From positions 124,001-188,000 of the forward strand of contig NJPS01000002.1 of the NCBI GenBank assembly GCA_002946415.1: DNA of 64,000 nt. Direction: 5' to 3'. Shown piece after piece: positions 21,729-33,992 of this stretch. The notes under the pieces were generated by a model, which searched no databases, had not been told where the DNA came from, and saw only the letters and a list, made by a program, of their open reading frames with translations. This DNA comes from Rutstroemia sp. NJR-2017a BVV2. Taxonomy: Eukaryota > Ascomycota > Leotiomycetes > Helotiales > Rutstroemiaceae. Positions within the stretch are counted from its first letter, which is position 1, and each line of letters opens with the position of its first letter. A program made the translations under genes and the position numbers.

Positions 21729-22567
21729 CTAAACAGGGCAAGCAACAGTCTTAACCGTCTGCGGGGGTCCAACATTCCACACACCCGGAGCGATCAAGAC
21801 GAGCGCAGGTGGGTAATCGACAGTGACGAAAGTGCAGCGCGTGAGGTCGTAGGAGGCAGTTGTGCGGACTTGAGAGATGGAGAGGGCGTTATCTAGATGA
21901 AGGGGAAGGTGGTTAGCTCAGCGGAGGGGTGACGGGGAGAGAGGGGACGGAAATGAGGAGAGGAAAAACATACTCGTCGCAACAGCACCACCACCAAGCG
22001 GCACAGTCAAGAAATACTTCGCATCAGCTGCGCCATCGAGTTCGATGGTGATGGATGAAGGAGGAGGAGGAGGGGTGGAGTCGGTGCAAGAGACGTCGAT
22101 GACGGTTTGAGGGGGTCCGACGGCCCACTGTGGAGGTGTTAGTTGATCGTATCCAGAAACGGGGTGGAGGTGATATGAGATTGAATTGAAGCAATACAAA
22201 GAAAAAGCGAGGTGTGGAGACTCACGGTATTAGTAGGACCCTGGACAAGTGCAGGAGGATAGTCCACGGTGTGGAAGGTGCAGTGAGCAGCAACGTCGAA
22301 GGAAGCTGGGGAGGTGAGAGTCAAGGTGGAGATGCTCAGTGCATTGTCTATGGAGAACGAGGTTAGCATGATTTAAGCATAGGGATGGGGTATGGGGTGA
22401 GTTGTACTGGTTTTGACTTTAGAGCCGTCGAGCGGGATGCTCAAGGTGTAAGAAGCACCGGCTGCACCGTTGAACGCGAGAGTGATGGAGTTGGTGCGTT
22501 CCGTGAGTGGAGCGGCTAGGGTGAGAGCGAGGTAGGTGGTGAGGCTAATGAGCTTGGAGAACTGCAT
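21729..22567 (-). CDS. Small secreted protein built from two homologous halves
   Basis: I do not recognise the family. Exons are 22408-22567, 22226-22347, 21974-22127 and 21729-21892, giving 199 aa in frame. A signal peptide (MQFSKLISLTTYLALTLAA, cleavage near residue 19-20) is clear and no membrane anchor follows. Two repeats of about 85 residues align throughout: ITLAFNGAAGASYTLSIP with ITIELDGAADAKYFLTVP, NNALSIS with NNALSIS, CTFHTVDYPPALV with CTFVTVDYPPALV, and VGPPQTV with VGPPQTV. Each half carries two cysteines, one in the CTF motif and one near the end. The introns after exons 1 and 3 interrupt the same position in phase 1, so the gene grew by intragenic duplication of a two-exon unit. 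A TATA-like TCTATATAAA lies about 135 bp upstream. It could be an effector-like or cell-wall protein; there is no evidence for either. Confidence 0.85.
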
Positions 22568-22700
22568 TTTGATGGTGTTTGAAGTGGAAGTGAAGATGTG
22601 GATAGTGTTGTGAGTTTGAAGAGGTTGGATGTATCAGATTAGATGATGTTTTGAAGATGGATGAGAATGAGATGCAGGTTTGAGAAGGTGTTCTCCCCTC

Positions 22701-22710
22701 TTTATATAGA
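22701..22710 (-). promoter_or_regulatory. Putative TATA box of the secreted-protein gene
   Basis: TCTATATAAA on the minus strand lies about 135 bp upstream of the ATG at 22567. Assignment is by sequence and distance only. Confidence 0.5.
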
Positions 22711-24399
22711 GAAATCTTGCCATACCTTTCTCATGCTAATTGAGCTGATCTCAACACCGCTTGCTCAAGACTGAAGGCTGAGCGACAGTGAAGCTCATGA
22801 TGTGATAAGCCATCTCCGGTCCCAATTGCAAAGCTCAAAATCAGCCTCAACCATAAGACATCACTCCATGCCCGTACGTATGTGGTGCAATGATAAATCT
22901 CCAGTTCGGCTTAGATGAGCCCATTCTCATGACTTTGACCATTAAGATTATTTCTCTGAAGTAATTCAGAAGAGACTCAAGCTGTCTTCGTACAAGCTGA
23001 GGGGTAGTCAGTAGATGTGAATAGTAAGACATATCAGGCCAAGATGGTAATACGAGAAATCGGTGTGTGAATGCGGGCGAGCGACAGCTTTCTAATTCTG
23101 CGCCTACAACACTTGTGTAACGTAAAATCATGAATTTGCATTTATCTCACGATTCTCACTCTCAGCACTTGCCCGAACATACATGCTAACTTCTAAGCTT
23201 ATTTCGATTTCAGAGACCAACCCGCACTTAGCTATCTGACGCGTCTTTACCAAAGCCGAAAGCTTGGCAAGTCAGACTACTAACAGCCTCACGCTGAGGC
23301 CGAATCGGAGCTGAAGTGGACAAAATACAGTCTAATAGACCAATAGCAATGCGTTCCCAAAAGCGGAATACCACCTAAATATAACAATCATGGTTCATTG
23401 GATATAAGTTTCAGCCTTATAAAAACTTGCGAAAGGAAATCCGGGGCGCCGGGGGCGGAGCGTGAGATCATGAGACATCTATAAGCCACCGAGTCCGCGG
23501 ACTGGGAGCAGCGAGTCGGAGGACAAATCACGTGGTAGTGAGATGATCAAAAATTCCGAACAGCGGTACGATACGAAGATCTTCGTACGCCTCGCTGTTG
23601 AATGGAGTCAGATGATGAGGGGTTGAGAATGGCGAGAGGTTAAAGCTTCGTATATCTTTAGAGATGCTCAGCGTTGGCGGAGAGCTATCAGAAAACCTAT
23701 CAGAAAAGGCTGGAGAGAAGCAAGGTGAATTATACGATTATGGCTGAGACATTTTAGTCCCAGGTCTTCCGTAGATAGCGAAAACTTCTCACTGAAGCTT
23801 TGTCAAAAAAGAAGACCTACATCATCAGCCTTGGGATGTTGCTATTTTCGATCTTCAAAACTTTGACGATTGGAGAGTCTCCGATGCCAAGTTTTGCATT
23901 ACCAATACCGCTTCAAAGCCGTCGCGGTATGTTTAGATGAATCGGATTCACGGCCCCAGCCGCAAAGTCTGTACGTTTGGAACTTTATCAAATATACGAG
24001 AAGTGATCGTTTCCAAAAGATATTTCGACTGCTGGAGCCCGAGTAAAGAGGCTCCCGGATACAGGAAAACAGGCGACAATAATGTCTAAACGACATTTAA
24101 ACAATAAAAGAACTATAGATTACTTGAGTCTTTTAGATACTCGTCCCACAATAGACTATAGCGATTAGCTACAATACATTGTCCCAAGTTAGCCTGTTTT
24201 TCTGCTCTGGAAAGAGAGGAAGCTCACAACTATTGGGTATACTAGTCCATCGATCAACCCTAAGACGTCAGCCAAAATATACACATTTGAGAGCTGTGTT
24301 CCCGTAGAGGTATATGGCTTCTTAATTTTGAAATCTCACTTGAACAATGAGCTATATTGTAAACAATATGAATTCTCAACATCGAAATCTCACGCGTCG
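22711..24399. other. 1.7 kb without recognisable genes
   Basis: Only short unrelated reading frames occur and none shows family motifs, codon bias or splice sites. It may contain unidentifiable decayed sequence. The part near 22711 belongs to the secreted-protein promoter. Confidence 0.5.
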
Positions 24400-25240
24400 T
24401 TAACCCAGCTCAAAATTCACGTCAGTCGGCAGCATATCGATGACCAAGCAGATCCTCTTAAAATGTTCAGGAAGCCACAAGTCGTAGATATTCCTCACAA
24501 ACCTATATGCAGTCCACCTCTCCTTCCCATTCAAATCCGTAAAACCAAAACTGAGTATCGAATGCCGGTAACACTTGACATCATCCCCATCAATAACAGC
24601 ATAATGGCCCCAAATCCTTACATCCGCCTCATTGTAAGATATCGAGAAGCCATTGATCTGTCGATGTAACTCGTTCTCCCGGCCCACTACGCTGAAAAGT
24701 TTACACAAACCGCGGAGAATGATGACCTGCGTATGAGCATTTTTCCAATCAGTAATATCAAGTCCGGCTTCGCATATAACTTCGCTGAAGAGAAACGGAA
24801 AGTACATGTTGTGTGTTACCGCAAAATACGAGCAATCGGTAAGTGAATCGCCGATAACTAGCTGGAGCCTTTGAAGCTGCTTGCGAGTGAATGCGGTCCC
24901 CTTGAACCCAAGGCCAAAATCAGGTTGGGGAAAAGGTTCAGGAGTCGAACCAGAGCGCGAACCGGAATGCAAACTAGAAGGATCGATGAAAGTGCAAGAG
25001 TTAGCTCAACACGCATTAGTTGTTTCGCGGAGAATCTCCAAATGTTCAGATCCCCGATCAGCTAATACCTCAGCCGAAGGAACAATAAGCTGTGAAATAT
25101 CGCGGATGACCTTAGTCTCGTTTGCGCGCTCAAGTCTTTCAAATGTCTTCTTGAAAAGGTATCGTCAGAGAACAGGGTATCTTGAGGTAATGCCTGCGGT
25201 GTTTCCAAGAGTGTTTGACAAAGCTTTTCACTTTCAGTAT
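24400..25240 (-). pseudogene. Decayed fungal gene of unknown function (DUF7924-like)
   Basis: The 3' part (24400-24972) is open and reads like the C-terminal domain of a fungal protein family of unknown function, from memory the one called DUF7924. Cues are MYFPFLFSEVICE, ISYNEADVRIWGHYAVIDG and DLNGKERWTAYRF. Sequence upstream continues the same homology in frame up to a TGA at 25006-25008 (ETTNAC, stop, ANSCTF), where the family probably has Trp. It then continues in another frame beyond a one-base shift near 25150 (TLFSDDTF against KTFERLERAN). The start is missing. Trp-to-TGA is what a G:C-to-A:T transition would produce. The family name is a recollection and could be wrong; the decay is visible directly. 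Confidence 0.6.
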
Positions 25241-25590
25241 AAAAGTTCTGATTTTTAAATCAGGTTGTGCAAACGGATGTAAGGAAAGCGGAGAAATGAG
25301 CTAGTCCTAATACGATGGGATAAACTCCCAGTTTACAACGACCTTTCTGATGTAGAAATAACAAGCCGACAATAATATCCAGACTTTTGGAATAACAGGT
25401 CTGTGAAACAAACGAACTTAATATAATAACTAACACTTCGTTTTAATACAGTCTATTCTTCTGATACTTTTATTTATAATTGGTATACAGTACAACATCT
25501 AACCCCCCCCAGCTTGATGAAGCTCCTGGAAGAATCCACCTCTAGTCTCGGGTTCTTTCTAAAATCGAATTGCTTTGATAGTTCTATAAC
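25241..25590. other. AT-rich spacer
   Basis: No gene is visible. It separates the decayed gene from the 3' end of the MFS pseudogene. Confidence 0.5.
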
Positions 25591-27390
25591 TCATAGCTTG
25601 TCAACAACTTCCTGCTTCTCACAGTCACTCCCCGCCTCCCTCTCACTCTCAGTCCCCTTCTCCCTCCCTCCCCTCTTCCCTTTATCCGGCACCAAACACC
25701 ACAAACCCGTAATCACCACCAAAATCGCCACCACCACCGGCTGCAACATCTGCACGCCCCTACTCTGCGCAATCGCTCCCACAACAAACGGAAAAATCGC
25801 CCCCCCCGGACCCGCCAAACGCCGTCGCGAACCCAATACTGCCCACATGCAGCTCCTTCGGCATCAGTTTCGCGACCAGCACAATCGCCGTCGGAAACAA
25901 CGGGCCCAGAAACATGCCCAGAAGCGCAATTGCCACAGCTGATGCAATGAAAGACGGCACGAGCCAGAAGATCAGTTCGAGGCCGAGACACATTGCGAGA
26001 TAGACGAGCACGGATGTGAATTCCCCGAGACAAGCGGTCACAAAGGAGAGCGCGATGCGGCCGACTGTCATGCCGGCCCAGAAACCGGTGGAGGTCATGG
26101 TGGCGTCGAAGGTGCTGGCGGAGCGGACACGCGTCATGAATACGACGATCCAGCCGCCGAGGGATACTGAGTATTTGTTAGACTTCACGTGCATCTGCGG
26201 AAAGAGGCAGATAGAGAGAATAGCATGTGATAGAATGAAATAGAACACGACACGTACCTTCAAGCCCGACGTAACCAAACACAAAGGCGGCGAAAATCCA
26301 AGTCAATTTGTGATCAAACGCCTCTCTCATTCGTCCCATCTTGGCATTTTCATCTCGAGGATTCTCCGCTGCAAAGACAGCACCTGTTTGAGCCCAGAAC
26401 GCCCAAGTCGAGGAAATCGACTCAATACCCGCCATGGCGATCTAAACAGCCACTCATCAGTATCTCGTTCTCCGAGTTTACCGCACCTTAGGCCACGTGA
26501 ACAGAAAAACACAGCACAGCACTCACCATAACATACCAAAAGACCCACCACTGCAACCCCCCTTTCGCCAACATCCCCGCCGCAATCAACGGCGCAACCG
26601 TCCCACCGAGCGCATAGCACGCCTGCAAAACCCCCGAAACCTGATTGGCGTTGGCCATGTTCCCGATCCACGCGCGCCATGCCGTGTCTATGAGTCCGTT
26701 GCCGAACCCGACGAAGATGAACATGACAACGAGAACGGCGTAGGGTGGGTGAGTGGCCAGCACGATATAGGGGATGAGATGGCACAGTGGCCCGACGATG
26801 GCGATCCCGCGCTGCCCGAAGCGCACGTGCATACTAGTGTTGACGGTGCAGGCGAGGATGTAGCCGAGGAAAGGGGAGAGGAAGATTAGGGAGATGACGG
26901 TTTAGGTGAGGTTGTAGTAGGTTTCTAGCTGGGGGTGGGGTTAGGGGTTTTCTTATGGTGTGGGATGGCATGTGGAGTTTACGTATGGGAGCAGGGCCTA
27001 GGTTGTGGTTTAGTTATGTTGTACTTTTAGATAGATAGGTAGATGCTGGGCAAGTGGGTGTGTGATTGAGAGAAGTAAGCTGGATAGTTGGCTCGCTGGC
27101 TGGCTTGATAGAGAATAAGATAGAATAAGAATAGGACTTACACCGTAAGAACTATCCAACATGCCTTTGGAAAAGAACCCCCAGAAACACGCCCCTACGC
27201 GGAACATGTTGATTCGAGGGTGATTCCACCGTTGCAAAGCGTCTATATCTGTAGTCGGGGGACTGGCATTTTGACTGATATCATCTAATGATGATTTGGT
27301 GGGAGGTGCTTGGGGACTCCATGATGATGCTGCTGAATTGTTGGGTAGAGGCTGTATTTCAATCTCGCTGGTTGTGGTAGCGCTTTTCAT
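25591..27390 (-). pseudogene. MFS transporter (Bsc6-like) with a nonsense codon and a G-run frameshift
   Basis: This would be a plasma-membrane major facilitator of unknown substrate. Exons are 27142-27390, 26983-26997 (a 15 nt micro-exon coding ALLPY), 26527-26928, 26258-26441 and 25591-26166. Hydrophobic helices are obvious, for example FVGFGNGLIDTAWRAWIGNM and YALGGTVAPLI. Lesion 1 is TAA at 26902-26904, in LETYYNLT-stop-TVISLIFLSP, where Tyr (TAC) is likely ancestral. Lesion 2 is a run of eight G (plus-strand C at 25800-25807) in which seven would keep the frame: GFATAFGGSGG then continues as AIFPFVVGAIAQ in the next frame. The N-terminal 60 residues are a disordered Ser/Pro/Thr cytosolic tail. 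Splice sites remain canonical, so inactivation looks recent. The homopolymer lesion alone could be a sequencing error; the TAA is harder to explain that way. Confidence 0.8.
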
Positions 27391-29446
27391 TGCTGTTGAA
27401 TGGTCTTTTCAAAGGTATTCGACCCAGATGAGGTAACCTTGGAGTTTGGAGACTGTTGATGACTGAGAGATTCATTCTCTCCTATGAATCTTTGAGCTCA
27501 CATAGCTTGATATAGTCCTTATCTAGACCGTCTAATCTATCCACTGATTGTCGCTGCAATCTGCGCTGTGTCCTACTTGACATGAAAGGTTTGGGGAATA
27601 CATGGGGTAAACCAAAAGTGGGTATCAGAATTCTGTCCCCACGGCGGGTAAAATCGTAAATCTGCCTTCGAAAAGTGATAAACCCCATTAAAGGCGATAT
27701 ACGATATGGGCGTACATGTTGGACATGCTTGGACGATGCGCTGAGGTGGCTCGAATGAGAAGAGGTCATATCCGAGCTATAAGTGGCAGGCGATCAAAAA
27801 TGAAGGTATTCCCATATTTGGTGGTTTGGTTCGTACCGTACCGAATTCTGACTGAAACTGTTGAACGTTCTCTCCGCACGGTAAGTCGGGAAAACACGCG
27901 AATAACTTCGGTACAAGGGGTGCTATGGGTCTTGGCATACCAAACAAGCACTTCTTTCTTTCTCGATATAACTTGATCATCTCCATCAGATTCCTGCATC
28001 TGATGTGCAAATCCCGCGGAGTTAGGGTACTTCGAGTCGCGCCAGAAGAACACAGTATACTTATCTCTTGATATGACGACCTGATTGGTACCATTAATGG
28101 ATGACCTATGACTGAGTACAAGATGCCGAGTTCGTTTGGAAACACGGGAAGAATGAGTATCGTATATCATGATTCATGATCATTCACTTCCACTTTCACA
28201 GACGAGAGTATCGCGCATATGTGTGCATGTATGTGTATGTTTGATATTTGCTGCTCTGCGCCACTCTTTCTCTCGTTCTCATTCCCACTCCCACCAATAT
28301 ATTCTTCGCAACAGCATCCATCGACTACTGCGTTCCATTTCTCCCCTTCCATTCCTGCCAAGTCAAACTTACAACATACAAATATCACACGCTCTCTGCT
28401 CTCAGCCCCCATTCTCAATTCCCATTTCAACCGCCTCTCTTCCATGCTATGCTCATGCTCATCTACCAAACAAACACCCTTTTCTCCTTGCTTCCACTCC
28501 CTCCTCCACTATCATGTTATCCGCCACTCGATCGCTCGCTCCTCCCATAATTACTTTTTCAACCAAACCCTTTCCTCCCCCACTCCATCACCTCCTCAAA
28601 TGTCAGCCCGAGCCAACCTACCATCCCAACGCTCATAAACGACCAAGCGCAAAAAGCGAAAGAAAAGAGAGGAAGAAAACAAAGAGAATAAAGGTTTCGT
28701 CTTCTCTCCTCTCGAGAATAAAAGAAAATAATTTATTTCATATTCCCAAGTGTTGCCTTCCATCCATCCCAGGGTGTAGTATATTATCAGTGAGTACTGG
28801 CAATCAACTTCAGCCGATAGGAAAATAAAAACAATGATTTTGCCTCCCTCCTAGACATCCTTGTCCTTCAGTCCATGCATAAAACGCCATGCGCCATTTC
28901 GCTACTTGCTTGATTGTGCAACAAATCGAACGAAGAACCAACCCATGCCAAATTTATCGAATCGAATGGAATCGAATTGGCGCGACAAGAAAGTGAAGAA
29001 ATAAAAAGCAAGCAAACAAACAAACGGAGTTTTTTCATATGATACAAGGTGGGTACGAGTCTGTGAATGAGTATGATAAGATGGGGTTTGTGTAATTTCT
29101 TTAAACGCGTCCAACAAAGTGTACTTATGCGCGAATATCAAAGACTTTCGATCGAGCGCCTCTGCGGTGTCATTCGACGATGGCTGAGCTGAGTGACAAG
29201 CATGGTGACTTTTGGACAAAGCATAAGCAGCCACGTATCCGTATATTTTTGATAAGGTAAGGTATACCTAATTCTGTTTTTGTGGATGGAAATATGCTAC
29301 AGGATCATCTGACCTGTAGCATCATGTGAGACGATATCCACGTGACAAGATAATCTTTTGTCGCAAAATAGGAAGACATGCCGAGACGCTCGGATGTTGG
29401 CGTTGGACGACAAGATGTGAGAATGAGGTTATCGAGAAAAACTCCC
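27391..29446. other. 2 kb without recognisable genes
   Basis: A 134-codon open frame on the minus strand (27766-28170) shows no known motif, and overlapping frames of similar length argue that it is chance. 28170-28830 is C/T-rich. The right end is the 3' flank of the Rco1-like gene. Confidence 0.5.
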
Positions 29447-32400
29447 TTAAGCCTCACCGTCAACAACATCAGTGTTAGAGACATCATCAGATACGCCTAA
29501 ATGGTTTTCAATGAGGTGTTGTATGGCGATTAATGACGCTTTATCGGATTTAGTTAAGCTCTCCGCCCGAGCATTAGGACCAAGCTTCGATGCGTCGCCT
29601 TGTGCGATCAGTTTGATAACAGGTTCTGGAGCCTCGGCCTGAAATAGAAGATAAAATTAGCGTTCGTGTTACGTCATACTTTACGTAGCTTTTGTAGCAG
29701 ACTTACAATGAGCGTATCGATCAAGTTTTGGGTGATACCAATGTGTGGGTTCGAGTTGGCGAGGTATGCAAGATTAAGTGCGGCTTGTTGTTCGTCGAGA
29801 GACCGCATGGTAAATGGATTGGATTGTGTTGGTGGCGGTGTTAGTGATGGTGACGGTGATGGCTGAGATCGCGAAACAGCATGCTTGGCTATGTCTCGTT
29901 GGGAATATTCTCCAAACTCACGGTGAACACTGCGAGAGAAATTAATAAAGCGACACAAGAAAATGACCTTGAACAATACATACCGTGAAATGAAGTCGAG
30001 TTTGATACCCTCCTCAGGAAGTCTGTAAACGCGACCGTACTCTTTCTGTTCGAAGAAGCCAGATTCTTCATTCTCATCCTCAGTCGGAGTGTTCTCAATT
30101 TCAATGTAGCCATTGTTCCTGAGACCACGAGATACGGCTGGCTTGATAGCTGATGCACCTTTGATCCTTCGGAACTTATGAGCAGGACCCAATACTCCTG
30201 ATAAAGAGAGAAGATCGTCAACATGAGCGGGGCATCTCCACGCCTTTCCAGGTGGCGGTTCCTTTGCCAAAGGAATATCCAGACAATCCAAATGCCATGA
30301 TAGACTACAATAGCTACATGGAATGATAGCTTTATTAGGTGGAGACGCAGCTTTATGACAGTGATGACATAAAATAGTATTTCCTTTGTTATCCTTCAGC
30401 TTGAAGTAATCCGGAGTTTCATCGTAACCAGCACGATTATTCCTATCACAAAGTTAGCAAAAGATCGCCGAGATGACATTTCATTTGGTCAGCTTACTTT
30501 GGTTTTAGTACTACCGCTTCTTCATACTCTCCTTCCGTTCCAGTCTTAACATTGTCGAAATACTCGCGAATTGATTTTGGGAGATGGAATGCACTAGGAT
30601 TCTTCCTCTCCAAGTTTGCTAACAAGGGCCCGAAGGTACCAGCAGCTTCTTCCTTCGATCGAGGGACATGACGCGCAAGACAAGCAGTGCAAAACCATTC
30701 CTCTTCCTGAAGCAGATCTGATTGCTCGAGTGGTGGATCGATGCATTTGAAATGAAATGAACGAGTGCATCCATCGCAGCAGACTAATTGTCCGTTGCCT
30801 CCACAAGCAGCACAGTACTCGTCGTTTTCACCCGTCTGTTTCTGCATGTGTCAGCGTATGATTATTCCATAATCCATAATCTCTAGGAATAGTGTGATCG
30901 TGATTGTGAAGGTGGCAAAGTTTCAGGTGTGGGGGTGCCCTGGCTCGGCAAAAACGGAATGGGTCTGGTACAGCAGAGTTTGCTTCCGCCCGGGCTTTTG
31001 CATTCACAATACCCAGAACCCAGCCTCCTTCATATTGAAATAGCAATCCAAATTTAAATTAAAAACATCAAATGATTTCCTTCGATCAAGTTTCACAATA
31101 CAGCCCACAAGCAACAATGAAGGAACGTGTGATGGGGATGGTGGAGATGGAAGAAAAAGTTGCTTTGGAGGACAAGGAAAGCCGGAAAGCGATGAGAACT
31201 ATACAACATCGCCTTCCTTCCTCATTCAACTTCCATAGTAAAGATCGAAATGACTTACTGTATCCTTTTCTAACGGGCTATCCCGTTCACCGCTTGCCTT
31301 TGGAATTCCAGCTGAAGGGCCACTCTTTTTCTTCATTGGTCTGTGCGAGAAGAATTGTTAGCGATTTTTTACTGTCATTGAAAATGAAAGATTCGAGTGA
31401 AATTCGAGGTAAAATGAATGAATGGAAAGAAGGTTCCGTTAGTCGCACTGTGCGACACGAAACACACGTATGTTGGCAAACACAACAAGACCGTTGTGTT
31501 AATGCGAAAATGCAGAAGGTGCAAAGGGAAGCGCGAAAATTTTAGTCGAGAAATACAGAATCCTTTGAGGAATGTAGAAAGCCAAATCTGACGTGATACA
31601 AAGAAATAAAAATATGAGAAACTTACGAAGTCTTGACACGTAGACCTGTGCCCGGCTTTCCTCTCCTCGTTGGTCGGCTGGAAGTAGTAGGCGTGCCGGC
31701 ACGAGAATTAGGGAGAGAGCCTGGGGCCATATCTGGCTGAAATGATAGTACCGTCGGAGAACTCATCTCGGAGTCGTAATTGTTGGTGTTGTTCGTAGTC
31801 CTTCTCGTCGATCGTTCATTCTTGTTCAGAAGTCGAACCTTCGCCGGTCTCCCTGAGGCTGTCGCCGAAGCCGTCGGAACAGCGACCGAATCATCATCAG
31901 ATGTGGAGTATACCCCTCGAACAGGAGTCACACTCCTGGGAACGGTACGCTCAAAGCTTTCATGGACGAAGACACTGTTGTTCGTGATGTCTCTTGCCTT
32001 CCGCTTTAATTGACCAATAACCTCACCCTCCTCATATAGAGGAGTAGGAGGAAGAGCCTTATCCTTCTTCGACTTGAAGACGATTTGACTCTTGCGTCCT
32101 GTAGGTTGTTTCAACACAGGCACGTTGCTAGTGACAGAAGACGATGAAGATGATAATGTGCGAACTAATTCTGGTGCCATCTCTGACGGAGTCTGAGAAG
32201 TACCTTTGCGTGGTTCTGAATTTGAATTCGTGGTGACGTTATTGGAATTTCTCGGAAGATTGATAGCGGGAAAGGAAGGAGGAACAGGTGATGAAGTTTT
32301 GGATTTGCCTCTAGCCGGTAATTTGTTATTCGCGTTGTCTTCCATAGTCGAGAAATTGTATCGTTCGGCCCCATAGAAATCCTCGCTTCTCATTGGCCGA

Positions 32401-33992
32401 TTTTTGACCGATCGTTCAGCATTTGACTGGGTCTCGGTTGAGACAGTTGCACCAAATTTGGCGTTGGCATTGGCATGATTACCCGCCCCAACAGTACCCT
32501 TGCTCTTGGATTGATCGAATCCATCAGAGGACTTTGTTGTACCAGCGTCAATTGGAGCGTGGTCAAAATTCATAGGACTATCGTATGTGTCATCCTCCAA
32601 AATTTGCTCATCAACTGAAGATAATGATGATGAGCTTGAGACCGAGCCTGCTCTTGGTCGCTCCGGTAATTCCGGGAACAGAGATGATTCACCCGCGGCT
32701 GAGGTTAATACCGATGGATCTCCGTTCTGGTGCACATTCATATCCTCTTTAGCTGCACTTGCATCCAGAGTTCCGTTGGTTTGTTCCTCTGTAGCATTAG
32801 GTTTTTGCTTCTTATTAGGGTACTGCGTGTGACTGTCTTCCTTCTTAGGTGATGTAGGGGTTGAAGATGCCTCAACAACTGATGGCTGTTCTGTTGTGCT
32901 GCTGCCTGAAGTTTCGGTGACTGGTAAGTTAGTAGTAACGGGTGGCGGTGGTTGAGCTGGAGTCGCGTAGGGTGTCTGATACGTAGGGTTGACTGTTTGG
33001 AAAACTGGTAGGAATGGTTGATAAAGTACAGGCGGAGGAGCTGGAGGCTGATAGACACGTTGTCGTAATTTATATGATGGTGGCCGATCACTTCCGTCGC
33101 CAAGAAAGTAATACTGAGCAGCCTTCCCAAGCCTCCCTTCCTTCTTCTTTCCTCTCATGATGCGATAGAACTCATTTCTTTGGGCTTCAGAAGCTGTTTC
33201 AAAAACCATGGCTTCAAAGAGACCCCCGAAAGTGTGAATATCCTCGTCGTATAAAAGCCGTAAAGCATAGGCTGTGGGATATCTGCCCTCGTCAACAGCT
33301 ATTTGGACAGCCTCCTCAACAATCCTGTTCATTTGCCCCCGTCGATAGTCCCAACCACCATCCCTTTCTTGATATGCATTAAACGGCCGAGTATAATTTG
33401 ACGAAGGTGACAGCTGCGAGATAGGTGTGTTTTGATTCGATGCCATCGCAAAAACCCCTTGGCCTTCACTGCGGTTCCCTGCGCTCTGAGGAGCAACACT
33501 CGATCTAGGCAAGCTTTTGCGCGCAGGTGTCTGTCGTTGGGGAGTGGATGGCGGAACGTATTCGGAAGCATCAAGCTTTGTAGAGGTCGATCTTCGTCGC
33601 GCCATTTCTGGAATCGGTTCTGGGGTCGCAATCACCTCATTGGGAGTGACTGACAAAGAGGGCGCTGAGCTTTCTGGTTTCTTCCCCTGAGTGGCACGTC
33701 TAATACCATTTCCTTCCATAGTATCAGGCTTAGCAGCAGATTTGACAGCTTTCGCACTCGGTCGCGTTCCTAACGGCGCCATATTTGCGACAACACCGTG
33801 CCTCTCAATTCCTGCTTCTGCAAACGAGGGCAGTGGCGCAGGTAGCTGAGGCTCCACCCATTTCTGCATGAAGGTTTTCTGGGCGCCTGTATCTGCGAAG
33901 CTTCTGGGAGAGGACTTTGCATTATTCTGCGTGGATATGAAAGGACTGGACCGTCGCGATCGTGTTGGACGGGAATTCGGTTGGTGGTTCAT
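29447..33992 (-). CDS. Rco1-like double PHD-finger protein (Rpd3S histone deacetylase complex)
   Basis: Rco1 recruits the Rpd3S deacetylase to transcribed nucleosomes and suppresses cryptic initiation. Exons are 31627-33992, 31259-31340, 30498-30841, 29984-30442, 29707-29929 and 29447-29638, giving 1221 aa in frame. The first 780 residues are disordered, Ser/Pro/Thr-rich, with one ordered segment around YQERDGGWDYRRGQMNRIVEEA. PHD1 (about 825-875) has CAACGGNGQLVCCDGC and WFCTACL. PHD2 (about 955-1005) has CHHCHK, PCSYC, WHLDCL and WRCPAH. An intervening region of some 80 residues fits the Sin3-interaction segment. Introns 30842-31258 (417 bp) and 31341-31626 (286 bp) are long for this genome and isolate an 82 nt exon. 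Cti6-type PHD proteins are the alternative, but two PHDs with this spacing favour Rco1. Confidence 0.85.

Noticed and set aside
27766..28170. 134-codon minus-strand frame between the MFS pseudogene and the Rco1-like gene
   Set aside because: No family motif, and another frame over the same bases is almost as long. It could be a decayed gene but nothing supports that.
28169..28828. 219-codon + strand frame
   Set aside because: Pyrimidine-rich composition, overlapping open frames of similar length and no motif.
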